64,000 nt of DNA, from the NCBI RefSeq assembly GCF_000269865.1, contig NZ_AKKV01000020.1:248001-312000 (forward strand). The letters run 5' to 3'. This DNA is from Fictibacillus macauensis ZFHKF-1 (GTDB taxonomy: Bacteria; Bacillota; Bacilli; Bacillales; Fictibacillaceae). Positions 48,286 to 56,526 of the stretch are shown in pieces. A model generated the notes under the pieces. That model was not told where the DNA came from. It saw nothing but the letters and a program-made list of their open reading frames with translations, and did no database searches. Numbering within the stretch: the stretch's first letter is position 1; each line of letters opens with the position of its first letter. The translations under genes were made by a program, and so were the position numbers.

Positions 48286-48491
48286 AGCATATCACTTAAA
48301 AAGCACCTTCTTTTCTGCTAACATAAAACACTATTAAGCAGCAAGGTCACCAACCTATTGCGCAGTCCTCCCAAAAGAAACAGTCATTTTCCAAAACGAA
48401 AGGACGGTGAATCTGTTACTAAAAAAAGATCATTAATGAGGCCATTTCTCGTAGAAATGGGGAAAGAAATGATCTTTTTAGTAGCAGCAGA
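48286..48491 (+). promoter_or_regulatory. proI leader with hairpin and overlapping short ORF
   Basis: A 206-nt leader. AAAAAGATCATT (48423-48434) pairs with AATGATCTTTTT (48468-48479), enclosing an inner CCATTTC/GAAATGG hairpin; the T5 run then lies only 12 nt before the proI ATG. A 19-codon frame (ATG 48436) ends TGA 48493-48495, overlapping the two candidate proI starts. proI itself has no SD. Together this suggests attenuation with coupled translation; no known riboswitch or T-box core is seen. Confidence 0.45.
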
Positions 48492-49331
48492 ATGATGCTT
48501 CAGAAAAAAAAGGTGCTTTTTATTGGTGCAGGATCCATGGCCGAGGCCATTGCAGCTGGCATTGTTCAGCAAAACAAGGTACCACCTAACCACATTACTA
48601 TGACTAACAAGCAAGACGAACAACGACGTGTGCAGCTTATGAAAGACTACCATGTCATTTCTTTGCCGATTGAAGAGACAGAAGTGCAAGAAGCGGACCT
48701 CATCGTGCTTGCAATGAAGCCAAAGGATGCCGCATCCGCGATAGCCGCGCTGGCACCAAAACTCTTGCCACATCAGCTGCTTTTATCAGTGATTGCCGGG
48801 GTAACGACTACCTTTTTAGAAGGCATGCTTCCGTTAGAGCAACCCGTCATTCGAGTCATGCCTAACACATCTAGCACCATTGGAGAGTCCATTACAGCGC
48901 TCACTCCAGGAGTAGCTGTTTCAGCAGATCATCTTCAGCTAGCTAGAACCTTATTTGAAAGCATAGGGGGCGTAACCGTCATTAATGAACAACAAATGGA
49001 TGTTTTTACTGGCATTGCTGGCAGCGGTCCTGCCTATATTTACTACGTCTTAGAGCATATGGAGGAAACCGCAAAACAGGAGGGAATTCCACCTGAACTC
49101 GCGCGTGAAATCGTGGCTCAAACGGTCTTAGGGGCTAGTAAAATGGTGTTAGAAACGAAAACCTCTCCGCGTACTTTGCGAAAAAAAGTTACCTCTCCTA
49201 ACGGTACAACCGCAGCTGGGGTCGATGCTTTGAAACAACATGGTGCCGGAATGGCCTTCACAGAGGCGATTTTACGAGCGAAGAATCGTTCGACCGCCAT
49301 TGCGAAAGAGCTAGAAATGTTGCATTCCTAA
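48492..49331 (+). CDS. proI: Pyrroline-5-carboxylate reductase
   Basis: 279 residues: NADPH motif VLFIGAGSMAEAIAAGI, the central VIRVMPNTSSTIGES, and the P5CR signature block SPNGTTAAGVDALKQHG near the C-terminus. It makes proline from P5C. Two adjacent ATGs (48492, 48495) lack an SD and overlap a leader ORF stop. Several proC/proI paralogues occur in Bacillus; the name proI is chosen for sequence resemblance and is uncertain. Confidence 0.9.
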   Translation: MMLQKKKVLFIGAGSMAEAIAAGIVQQNKVPPNHITMTNKQDEQRRVQLMKDYHVISLPIEETEVQEADLIVLAMKPKDAASAIAALAPKLLPHQLLLSVIAGVTTTFLEGMLPLEQPVIRVMPNTSSTIGESITALTPGVAVSADHLQLARTLFESIGGVTVINEQQMDVFTGIAGSGPAYIYYVLEHMEETAKQEGIPPELAREIVAQTVLGASKMVLETKTSPRTLRKKVTSPNGTTAAGVDALKQHGAGMAFTEAILRAKNRSTAIAKELEMLHS

Positions 49332-49339
49332 TTCATACA

Positions 49340-49387
49340 AAAAAACCCGCCAACTCCAGCGTAACTTCTCGTTGGAGACGGGTTATT
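49340..49387 (-). terminator. Intrinsic terminator after the SGNH hydrolase gene
   Basis: AACCCGTCTCCAA/TTGGCGGGTT with CTCCA/TGGAG pairing, then TTTTTTT on the minus strand; it also lies behind proI. Confidence 0.8.
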
Positions 49388-49396
49388 CTTTTTAGG

Positions 49397-50077
49397 TTAT
49401 CGTCTTTTTCGTGAACGTAACTCACGATATCCCGATCGAAAAACTGCTTCAGCAATTACATCATGTCCTTCTTCATTAGGATGAATGCTATCCCACGACA
49501 GGAGTTCTCGCTCTCGTTGTAGAAAAGGCGTATAAAGATCGACAACCTTTACATGATTGACTTTATTATACATCAGCATCATTTCATTAAAATGACGAAT
49601 CCAACGATGGGCAATGTCCCATTTTCGATAAGGATTATACATATTCAATAATCGAATCATATAACGATGACAACTGTTTTCCTTCAAGGCACGTATATGT
49701 TGAACGATGTCCGTCATATTCTGACGACACTGAGCAACGGTACGCGCAAGACCAGCTTCATCTTTACGCAATAAGTAGCGCTTTCCAGCTTTTAGTAAAT
49801 CATTGCCACCGGCAGAAATCGTAATGATCTCCGATTGGATAACCGCGTCTTTTACTTTTCCTTCTGCTAAACCATATAACACATCTTCTGTAGTAAAACC
49901 GTTAACAGCAAAATTGTGTACGTGATAAGATTTCCCTAACACCTCTTCTGATCTGGCAGCGTATCGTTGCACGAATCCATGACTAGGATTACGCGCTCGC
50001 ACCCCAACAGAGATTGAATCTCCTAACGCCGTATAAAAACTGTTATTTTCCCGTTTTACACCCATCCTCCTATTCAC
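49397..50077 (-). CDS. SGNH/GDSL-type esterase or lipase
   Basis: 226 residues with the four SGNH blocks: GDSISVG (Ser nucleophile, about residue 18), a Gly in block II, GGNDLLKAG (Asn oxyanion) and WDSIHPNEEGH (Asp-His). No signal peptide is apparent, so it acts in the cytosol or is exported by another route. The substrate (lipid, acylated sugar or peptide) cannot be told. It ends in a basic tail. Start ATG 50077; the SD is AGGTG-like. Confidence 0.85.
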   Translation of the reverse strand: MNRRMGVKRENNSFYTALGDSISVGVRARNPSHGFVQRYAARSEEVLGKSYHVHNFAVNGFTTEDVLYGLAEGKVKDAVIQSEIITISAGGNDLLKAGKRYLLRKDEAGLARTVAQCRQNMTDIVQHIRALKENSCHRYMIRLLNMYNPYRKWDIAHRWIRHFNEMMLMYNKVNHVKVVDLYTPFLQRERELLSWDSIHPNEEGHDVIAEAVFRSGYRELRSRKRR

Positions 50078-50271
50078 CTTTCATCCATTTGCAATACAAT
50101 ATGACACAATCAAAAGAAATGTACACAAGATTTCACCTAAATGCTTGTCATCCATGAAAAAAGGCGGTACATTTACAAAGGATGCGAAATTTGACGAATG
50201 GTGTCTTTCCTCTAATCCCTAATCTTTTTAAATGTCCTCGGGCATACTGAATCATACCGAGCCTAAGCTTT

Positions 50272-50288
50272 TGTAAACCTTTTGTAAA
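50272..50288 (-). promoter_or_regulatory. Candidate PhoP box (two TTTACA repeats, 11-bp period)
   Basis: TTTACA-N5-TTTACA on the minus strand (50288-50283 and 50277-50272) matches the TTHACA-N5 repeat of Bacillus PhoP. It lies between the SGNH gene and the DUF47-pit unit, about 60 bp upstream of the -10 of the latter but in reverse orientation to it. Confidence 0.45.
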
Positions 50289-50315
50289 GGTTTTATTTCA
50301 AAGTCGAAAAAGCTG

Positions 50316-50344
50316 TTTATCTTTATGTACATACACGATATAAT
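50316..50344 (+). promoter_or_regulatory. Promoter for the DUF47-pit operon
   Basis: TATAAT (50339-50344) with a weak -35 (TTTATC, 17-bp spacer). Confidence 0.55.
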
Positions 50345-50415
50345 ACGATTGGTTTGGGTTAGCAAAAATTTTAGGGGAAATTCACTTTTTCTTAACAAAA
50401 CGGAGGTTTTAGTAA

Positions 50416-51036
50416 ATGATTTTTTCATCAAAAAAGGATTTGTTTCTAGATTTACTTATGAGCATCGCCGACAACGTTCGCGACTCAGCACAATATTTTG
50501 TCGATTTCAAAATCAAATCCGATGAAGATTTAAAAGTTTTCTCAAAAAAAATGAAGGAATATGAAAGCAAAGGCGATAAATTCATTCATGAACTTATTAT
50601 CGGTTTAAATAAAACCTTTATCACCCCCCTAGAACGTGAGGATATTTTAGAACTTGCCAACAAAATGGATGACATTCTTGATGGCATGGAACAATGTTCG
50701 TCTCGTTTCGAAATGTACAACATTACAACCGCTGACCAATTTATGATTAAATTTGCAGAACATATTCTTGAAGCGACGTATTATGTGGCTGAATCTGCAA
50801 AATTGTTAAACAAAAAGAAATTAATGGACATTCGTCCGCACGCGATCAAACTTAACGACTTAGAATCTGTAGTAGATGACCTCTTGCGTACGAGCATTAA
50901 GCACTTATTCAAGACTGAGAAAGACCCAATTAAAATTATTCAGTACAAAGAGATTTACGAATTGCTAGAGGGCGTTTCTGACAGCACAGAAGATGTAGCT
51001 GATACGTTAGAAACGATCATCATGCGTAACGCATAA
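50416..51036 (+). CDS. DUF47 (PhoU-like) Pit accessory protein
   Basis: 206 residues, helical, with the DUF47 features: MIFSSKKDLFLDLLMSIADNVRDSAQYFVDF and EREDILELANKMDDILDGMEQCSSRFEMYN. It resembles half of PhoU and typically regulates the Pit transporter encoded beside it. The Asp/Glu-rich EREDI and DDxxD segments may bind metal. It has an SD (GGAGG) and precedes pit by 11 nt. Confidence 0.92.
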   Translation: MIFSSKKDLFLDLLMSIADNVRDSAQYFVDFKIKSDEDLKVFSKKMKEYESKGDKFIHELIIGLNKTFITPLEREDILELANKMDDILDGMEQCSSRFEMYNITTADQFMIKFAEHILEATYYVAESAKLLNKKKLMDIRPHAIKLNDLESVVDDLLRTSIKHLFKTEKDPIKIIQYKEIYELLEGVSDSTEDVADTLETIIMRNA

Positions 51037-51047
51037 GGAGACTCGTA

Positions 51048-52058
51048 ATGGATACTCTTTTCGTACTTATTGTTCTTATAGCTATCTTTGCTTTTGCTTT
51101 TGATTTTATTAACGGTTTTCACGATACAGCTAATGCCATTGCTACGAGTGTTTCAACAAAAGCATTACCACCTAAAGTCGCGATTGCTTTAGCAGCTACA
51201 ATGAACTTCGTTGGAGCACTTACCTTTACTGGTGTTGCTAAAAGTATTAGTAAAGACATTGTAGATCCTTTTCAATTCTCAGATGGGAAAATTGGGCTTA
51301 CAATTGTATTGTCAGCACTTATCTCTGGTATTGCCTGGAACTTAGTGACGTGGTATTTCGGCATACCGTCTAGTTCCTCTCATGCGATTATCGGGTCCAT
51401 TGCGGGTGCAGCGATTTCCGCAAAAGGATTTGGCGTTCTAAACTATGGAGGCTTCGTAAAAATTATTGAAGCACTCATTATTTCACCGTTCGTTGCTTTA
51501 GCGGTCGGATTTATCATTATGACGCTTTTCGCAGCGATCTTTAAAAACTTTAACAAAACAAAAACGAATAAAGGGTTCCGTTCTTTCCAAGTATTCACTG
51601 CGGCTTTACAATCGTTTTCTCACGGAACGAATGATGCTCAAAAGGCGATGGGGATTATTACACTTGCCCTTGTCTCAGGTAAATATTTAAATGACTCTGA
51701 CGGCATTCCAATGTGGGTTCGTTTTGGAGCAGCGCTAGCAATGGGGATTGGGACGTCCATCGGTGGTTGGAAAATCATTAAAACTGTTGGTGGGAAAATT
51801 ATGAAGTTGCAGCCTGTAAACGGCGCAGCCGCTGACCTTTCTTCTTCTATTATTATCTTTACATTTACAGCCTTGAAGCTTCCTGTCAGTACTACACACG
51901 TGATTTCTTCTGCAATTATGGGTGTTGGTTCGGCCAAACGTGTAAAAGGGGTAAAATGGGGCGTTGCTCGTCGCATCGTTATGACGTGGATTATTACGCT
52001 ACCGATTTCCGCTATAGTTGCTTCAATCATTTATCAAATTCTACATCTTTTCGTATAA
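51048..52058 (+). CDS. pit: Pit-family inorganic phosphate transporter
   Basis: 336 residues with about ten membrane segments and the two PHO4 repeats: FDFINGFHDTANAIATSVSTKALPP near the start and FTAALQSFSHGTNDAQKAMGII near 185, each with a re-entrant Asn/Asp motif. It imports divalent-metal phosphate with protons. Some Pit relatives carry sulfate (CysP), but the DUF47 partner favours phosphate. Confidence 0.93.
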   Translation: MDTLFVLIVLIAIFAFAFDFINGFHDTANAIATSVSTKALPPKVAIALAATMNFVGALTFTGVAKSISKDIVDPFQFSDGKIGLTIVLSALISGIAWNLVTWYFGIPSSSSHAIIGSIAGAAISAKGFGVLNYGGFVKIIEALIISPFVALAVGFIIMTLFAAIFKNFNKTKTNKGFRSFQVFTAALQSFSHGTNDAQKAMGIITLALVSGKYLNDSDGIPMWVRFGAALAMGIGTSIGGWKIIKTVGGKIMKLQPVNGAAADLSSSIIIFTFTALKLPVSTTHVISSAIMGVGSAKRVKGVKWGVARRIVMTWIITLPISAIVASIIYQILHLFV

Positions 52059-52065
52059 CATAGTG

Positions 52066-52109
52066 AAACCCCCGAGAATAGTCTTCCTGGCTTTTCTCGG
52101 GGGTTTTTT
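52066..52109 (+). terminator. Intrinsic terminator after pit
   Basis: AAACCCCCGAGAA/TTCTCGGGGGTTT stem followed by T-tract. Confidence 0.93.
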
Positions 52110-52206
52110 GTTTAAAGCACTCTTTTTATCTCTTCTAGGATTCTTGTCTATACATTTATTAGTCCCTGTACATATACATAAAAAGAAAAAGTCGAGGTGA
52201 AAACAT

Positions 52207-52719
52207 ATGTACGATGAACCTACGAAACGCTCACTCCGTAATTTTCCCTATGGTGGATATGATCCATTTCATAGTCAACCCGTTTCGCATCAGCCCGAAC
52301 TAACCGAGTATTCTCCTCCTCGTCCGCCAACGAATGCCACACCGATTACACCGTTTCCAAGCGGGAATTACGCTCCACCACCACTATCTCCTCTTTATCC
52401 ACCGCAAAGTCCGTATGCTGCCTATCCAATGTTACCAGCACCGCCTCCTTACGCAGGACCGCCACAAGGATATCCTTCAAAAAAACAAGGCTTCGGTGCT
52501 TCCAAAAACAACAATCCTTACAACCAAAGCAACTCATTTCCTTTTGGTAACAGCAGCTTTCCACAAGGGTTTCCCTTTAATCAAGGCATAAACGCAACCA
52601 ACCCTCAAAATCAAGGTCAGAATCAAAGTCCCTTTAGCTGGGGAAAAACATTTAATGGCATTAACTCTGCCATGGGCTTTATGCAACAACTAGGTTCTGT
52701 TGTCTCTCTCTTTAAATAA
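52207..52719 (+). CDS. Proline/asparagine-rich YppG-like protein
   Basis: 170 residues. The first ~90 are Pro/Tyr-rich (PPRPP, APPPLSPLYPPQSPY, PAPPPYAGPPQGYP), the next ~50 Asn/Gln/Phe-rich, and the end is a short helical tail, FNGINSAMGFMQQLGSVVSLF, which resembles the C-terminal tail of the Bacillus YppG family. Such low-complexity proteins are often spore-associated. No enzymatic motif. The SD GAGGTG lies 7 nt before the ATG. Confidence 0.8.
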   Translation: MYDEPTKRSLRNFPYGGYDPFHSQPVSHQPELTEYSPPRPPTNATPITPFPSGNYAPPPLSPLYPPQSPYAAYPMLPAPPPYAGPPQGYPSKKQGFGASKNNNPYNQSNSFPFGNSSFPQGFPFNQGINATNPQNQGQNQSPFSWGKTFNGINSAMGFMQQLGSVVSLFK

Positions 52720-52739
52720 AAGAGAGACAACAGTTTTTT
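52698..52739 (+). terminator. Terminator overlapping the end of the YppG-like gene
   Basis: CTGTTGTCTCTCT/AGAGAGACAACAG stem and TTTTTT; the 5' arm lies in the last codons. Converging with the dat gene. Confidence 0.88.
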
Positions 52740-53593
52740 CAGGCATTTACTTCTTCAAAAAGAACTTGCTGCAAAGCCTGCTGTAACGTTTTGGTTACCT
52801 GTCCGATTTCATACGTTGCTTGAATGTCTCCCTTTACCTCAACAACAGGAGCAACCTCTAATGACGTACTCGTACAAAACACTTCATCCGCTCGTTCTAG
52901 AGCAGCAAGAGAAAATGCTTCTTCACGGACCGTGATATTAAGTTTCTGCGCCAAGCTGAGCACATATTGACGTGTAATGCCGTTTAAGATATAGTGATTT
53001 GCTTCATGTGTGTAAACGATGCCATTCTTTACGATAAATACATTGGACGCAGAGCCTTCTGTACATTGCCATTGGCGATGTAAAATGGCTTCCTGACAGC
53101 CCTCATCTGCTGCCTGGCGTTTAGCCATAATATTACCTAATAAATTTAAGCTTTTAATATCGCAACGTAACCAGCGAAGATCCTCGGTAACAAAACAAGC
53201 CATTCCGTTCGTTTGCTCTTCTTCCATTGAGCTTGTACTGCGTGCAAACCCTGTGATAACGGCTTGTTCTTTGTGAGTGTATACATGATTGCGCTGCGAA
53301 ACACCACGCGTCATTTGAATGTAGACGATGCCATCTTGCACACCCGTTTTCCGAAGTAATTCCTCTACACTCATTGCGATGTCTTCCCACTTACAAGGTA
53401 AAGCTATTTGCATTTTACGTGCACTTTCTACAAAACGAAGAAAATGCGGACGTAAGGCGAATGGTTTGCCACCATGGATTGAGATGACTTCATAAATGCC
53501 ATCACCAAAGTTATAGCCACGGTCTTCCAAATCAATTGAAACTTTGTCTCGCTCTACTACTTCTGTTCCGTAAAGCACCCATTTCGTTTCCAT
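52739..53593 (-). CDS. dat: D-amino acid aminotransferase
   Basis: 284 residues, fold-type IV PLP enzyme: VSIDLEDRGYNFGDGIYEVI near residue 20, the Schiff-base Lys in RCDIKSLNLLGNIMAK (K147), and EGSASNVFIVKNG. It makes D-glutamate or D-alanine for peptidoglycan from 2-oxo acids. ATG 53593 has GAGGTG at 6 nt; an in-frame GTG at 53602 lies inside that SD. 4-amino-4-deoxychorismate lyase is the main alternative in this fold, but RGYxFGDGIYEV favours Dat. Confidence 0.9.
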   Translation of the reverse strand: METKWVLYGTEVVERDKVSIDLEDRGYNFGDGIYEVISIHGGKPFALRPHFLRFVESARKMQIALPCKWEDIAMSVEELLRKTGVQDGIVYIQMTRGVSQRNHVYTHKEQAVITGFARSTSSMEEEQTNGMACFVTEDLRWLRCDIKSLNLLGNIMAKRQAADEGCQEAILHRQWQCTEGSASNVFIVKNGIVYTHEANHYILNGITRQYVLSLAQKLNITVREEAFSLAALERADEVFCTSTSLEVAPVVEVKGDIQATYEIGQVTKTLQQALQQVLFEEVNA

Positions 53594-53640
53594 TAAATTC
53601 ACCTCTTGCCCCGATTATATGCTAAAAAACCATGCACTTG

Positions 53641-53898
53641 CTATTGTTTTTGCTCTTTCACTCTTGAAACTTTATGATCTTTTACTGTAACAACATACTT
53701 TTTCTTTTCAACTGTCACATAAAATGTATCATCATATTGCTTTTTCAATTTTTCATCTATCTCAACTTTTTTATGAAAATACGTGTGAATCGCTTCCAAA
53801 TTTGCTTTGCGATCATTTTCTCGTTGAACACTTGAAAAGATCACATAAGCGGTAATCAATCCACCTATAATAAATACCCACTTTGCTGTTTTACTCAT
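53641..53898 (-). CDS. Small membrane-anchored protein of unknown function
   Basis: 85 residues: short basic start MSKTAK, one transmembrane segment (about 7-24: WVFIIGGLITAYVIFSS), then a hydrophilic, Lys-rich domain predicted beta (YDDTFYVTVEKKKYVVTVKDHK). It could be a YxeA- or DUF-type anchored protein; I do not recognise it. ATG 53898 has GGGAGGAG; longer starts lie within the upstream terminator. It sits between nadE and dat. Confidence 0.72.
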   Translation of the reverse strand: MSKTAKWVFIIGGLITAYVIFSSVQRENDRKANLEAIHTYFHKKVEIDEKLKKQYDDTFYVTVEKKKYVVTVKDHKVSRVKEQKQ

Positions 53899-53944
53899 CG
53901 CTGCTCCCCCCTCTCTTTTCCTCCCAAAATTAGTATAACGTAAC

Positions 53945-53979
53945 AAAAAAAAGCAGACAATGAGTTTCATTGTCTGCTT
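53945..53979 (-). terminator. Intrinsic terminator after nadE
   Basis: AAGCAGACAATGA/TCATTGTCTGCTT stem, 3-nt loop, TTTTTTTT on the minus strand. Confidence 0.93.
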
Positions 53980-53985
53980 CTTACA

Positions 53986-54810
53986 TTACTTCCACCAATC
54001 GTTACTTGGCGCAGCTGGTAATTGGCGTTTGTGCTCGGTCATTCGGTACCGATCTTCAATTTTTTGACGCGTTTGTTCAGATACATCTTTTCCTTCTAAA
54101 TAATCATCCAATTCTTCATACGTAATACCTAGTGCCGTTTCATCAGGAACAAGCGGTTTGTCATCCTCTAGATCCGCTGTTGGCACTTTCATATAAATGC
54201 GCTCTTCAGCATTCATTTCTTTTAACAAAGCTTTTCCTTGTCGTTTACTTAGACCGGTAAGCGGGGCAAGATCACAAGCGCCATCGCCATACTTTGTAAA
54301 AAACCCAGTAATTGCTTCAGCTGCATGATCTGTTCCAATAACAAGGCATTTACGAGAGGCAGCGATGTCATATTGTACTTTCATACGTTCACGCGCTTTA
54401 ATATTTCCTTTTAAGAAATCCGTAATCGCTGTGCCTGTTGCTTCACGAAACGCTTGAGAAGAAGCATCGACCGCTCCTTTAATGTTTACCGTTACCGTTT
54501 CATCTGGCGCAATAAATTGCAGAGCACGCTGAGCATCATCTTCATCTTTTTGTACGCCGTACGGAAGACGAACCGCAATAAAAACAAAATCTTCTCCTGT
54601 TTCTTTACGCAGTTCTTCCACCGCAAGCTGCGCAAGTTTACCGGCTAAAGAAGAGTCTTGCCCCCCACTAATGCCGAGGACATATCCTTTCATACCCGTC
54701 TTTTTTACATACGTTTTCATAAACTCAATACGACGTCGTACTTCTTCCGCAGGCTCAATGGACGATTTCACCGCCAACTGAGAAATAATGTGTTGCTGCA
54801 TCTCTTTCAT
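53986..54810 (-). CDS. nadE: Ammonia-dependent NAD+ synthetase
   Basis: 274 residues: the PP-loop motif [19 protein letters not shown] (about 43-60), [64 protein letters not shown], and a C-terminal HKRQLP. It amidates deamido-NAD with ATP and ammonia; no glutaminase domain is present. The size matches Bacillus NadE. Start ATG 54810 with AAGGTGG. Confidence 0.96.
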   Translation of the reverse strand: MKEMQQHIISQLAVKSSIEPAEEVRRRIEFMKTYVKKTGMKGYVLGISGGQDSSLAGKLAQLAVEELRKETGEDFVFIAVRLPYGVQKDEDDAQRALQFIAPDETVTVNIKGAVDASSQAFREATGTAITDFLKGNIKARERMKVQYDIAASRKCLVIGTDHAAEAITGFFTKYGDGACDLAPLTGLSKRQGKALLKEMNAEERIYMKVPTADLEDDKPLVPDETALGITYEELDDYLEGKDVSEQTRQKIEDRYRMTEHKRQLPAAPSNDWWK

Positions 54811-54927
54811 GTTTTAAGCCACCTTTACAAATCATTATCTTTCATAGACTACCCTTTTTTGCGATTAAAAAATCATGTGAGCTTTCTTCACATATAGTAT
54901 AGCACCCTTTAAAGATACACGCACATT

Positions 54928-55308
54928 TTAACGTAAACTTACGTACTCTTTTTTTAACGACTCTAAACACATTAATGAGCGAGCACTCCACTCATCACCA
55001 CGCTGTTTCAAGACGTCTTCCAGAGCTGTTAAGGCTGTTTGCAGCGAATGGTCATAAAGAGGCACTTCCCCTTCATATGCGGAAACAGTAGACAGCGGTG
55101 CCCATGTTTTTTCTTGAAAAGCCAGTGCCTTTCGTTGATGAAAAAAGCCAACATCACTCTGTTTATACTGATGCAAATCTCCTTGATCAGGATGCTTTAG
55201 CACGGCGTGCACTTCAACTAACGCTTTATCATTTTTTATGTTGACCACTTGACCAATATACTTACCTGTCTTATATAAAGCCGTAACCATCGTTCCTGTT
55301 TGTATCAT
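54928..55308 (-). CDS. kapB: Kinase-associated lipoprotein B-like protein KapB
   Basis: 126 residues, beginning with an SH3-like barrel (VTALYKTGKYIGQVVNIKNDKALVEVHAVLKHPDQGDLHQ) followed by the KapB-specific RKALAFQEKTWAP and a helical tail (about 85-126). Despite its name, no lipobox or signal peptide is seen. In Bacillus subtilis KapB is needed for KinB input to the sporulation phosphorelay; kinB is not next to it here. It overlaps the upstream 95-residue gene by 4 nt. Confidence 0.88.
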   Translation of the reverse strand: MIQTGTMVTALYKTGKYIGQVVNIKNDKALVEVHAVLKHPDQGDLHQYKQSDVGFFHQRKALAFQEKTWAPLSTVSAYEGEVPLYDHSLQTALTALEDVLKQRGDEWSARSLMCLESLKKEYVSLR

Positions 55309-55592
55309 TTTTTTCTTCCTTTCATCTTTTCTGTAATAACAAAGGCGAGTTCTTCATTTCCGAAAGAAGATAACACCTGTAATAAAAGCTCATCTGGAAC
55401 ATACGCTTCTTCTTCCTTTGCAACCGTTTCATGGATGGCGCGTTGCAACGCTTCATTGTTAGGTTGATCTGGGTAAGCAGCCGTGTATAATGCGATGGGA
55501 TCGTAGCCATGATTCGTACACCATTGCGCAAATAATAAAACCATCATTGCTTCTTGATCCTTATAATTTTTAATCACTTCTTCTGAGTTCAT
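55305..55592 (-). CDS. Small protein of unknown function coupled to kapB
   Basis: 95 residues, acidic, helical: EEVIKNYKDQEAMMVLLFAQWCTNHGYDPIALYTAAYP at the start and ELAFVITEKMKGRKK at the end. The start has an SD (AAAAAAGGAG) and its stop overlaps kapB (ATGA). I do not recognise the family. The coupling suggests a function with KapB. Confidence 0.8.
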   Translation of the reverse strand: MNSEEVIKNYKDQEAMMVLLFAQWCTNHGYDPIALYTAAYPDQPNNEALQRAIHETVAKEEEAYVPDELLLQVLSSFGNEELAFVITEKMKGRKK

Positions 55593-55608
55593 CGTCCAAT
55601 CTCCTTTT

Positions 55609-56526
55609 TTAATCTAGTGGTGAGATCGTTACGCGGTCTACAAGTGCCTCTACCTCAGCCTTTGTACATAAATCGTGCGAAAATGCCGACGCGCTTCCTG
55701 CTGCCACACCATAACGAAAAGCTTCTACTAAATCGCCATGCTGCGAATAATGCGCAAGAAAGCCAGCTACTACTGAATCTCCCGCTCCAATTGAATGCTG
55801 AACAATGCCTTTTGGAGCATTCGCAACTACGCATACTTCTTCACTTACGAATACAGCGCCTTCACCAGCCATGGAAACAATCACATGCTCTGCACCGTGT
55901 TTCATCATTTCTCTCCCTGCGTTACATGCTGCTTGTGGAGTGGAAATGGTTGAACCAAGCCATTCTGACACTTCATGCTGATTGGGTTTGATGAGAAACG
56001 GTCGCTTCGGTAACGCCTCTTCTAATGCCTTCCCTTTGCTATCAATTACAACGTATACACCTTTACTCTCCAATTGTTCTAATAGCGTCGCATAGGTGGA
56101 TGCTGCTACACTTTCAGGTAAACTTCCCGATAGAACAACATAGTCTTTTGGGGCAACAACATCTAGTAGTTGTTGCGTTAAAGAACGAAGGACTTGTTCA
56201 GATACATAAGGAGATCGTCCGTTCAATTCCGTTTCTACTTTTTGCTTTAATTTCACATTAATACGCGTTGGCTCTTCCACAGCAACCGCATGATAAACAA
56301 TTCCCTTTTCTTGTAAGGTTTCTACAATAAATTGACCTGTAAAACCACCTGCAAGTAAAAAAGCTTCACTTTTTATATGTAAATTCTGTAAAGCCATGGA
56401 AACATTAATTCCTTTTCCACCTGCTTTATAGTGCTGACGCTGAGCAACATTTACTTCGCCAACATGAAGGGTTGGTGTTTCTACATGATAATCGACAGAT
56501 GGATTTAACGTTACTGTATAAATCAT
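55609..56526 (-). CDS. fruK: 1-phosphofructokinase (PfkB family)
   Basis: 305 residues: start IYTVTLNPSVDYHVE, PfkB signature 1 KAGGKGINVSMAL, and signature 2 SIGAGDSVVAGFLAHY with the catalytic Asp (about 250). It phosphorylates fructose-1-phosphate to fructose-1,6-bisphosphate; tagatose-6-phosphate kinase (LacC) is the alternative. ATG 56526 overlaps the fruR stop by 4 nt, the classic fruRK link. No EIIFru (fruA) gene follows; the next gene is unrelated. Confidence 0.9.
   Translation of the reverse strand: MIYTVTLNPSVDYHVETPTLHVGEVNVAQRQHYKAGGKGINVSMALQNLHIKSEAFLLAGGFTGQFIVETLQEKGIVYHAVAVEEPTRINVKLKQKVETELNGRSPYVSEQVLRSLTQQLLDVVAPKDYVVLSGSLPESVAASTYATLLEQLESKGVYVVIDSKGKALEEALPKRPFLIKPNQHEVSEWLGSTISTPQAACNAGREMMKHGAEHVIVSMAGEGAVFVSEEVCVVANAPKGIVQHSIGAGDSVVAGFLAHYSQHGDLVEAFRYGVAAGSASAFSHDLCTKAEVEALVDRVTISPLD

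Noticed and set aside
48358-48495. 46-codon frame from TTG upstream of proI
   Set aside because: No SD before the TTG and no protein-like pattern in the first half; only the last 19 codons from ATG 48436 are kept as a leader ORF.
50221-50265. Inverted repeat CTCGG/CCGAG upstream of the DUF47 gene
   Set aside because: Five bp around a ~16-nt loop and no U-tract; too weak to call a terminator or riboswitch.
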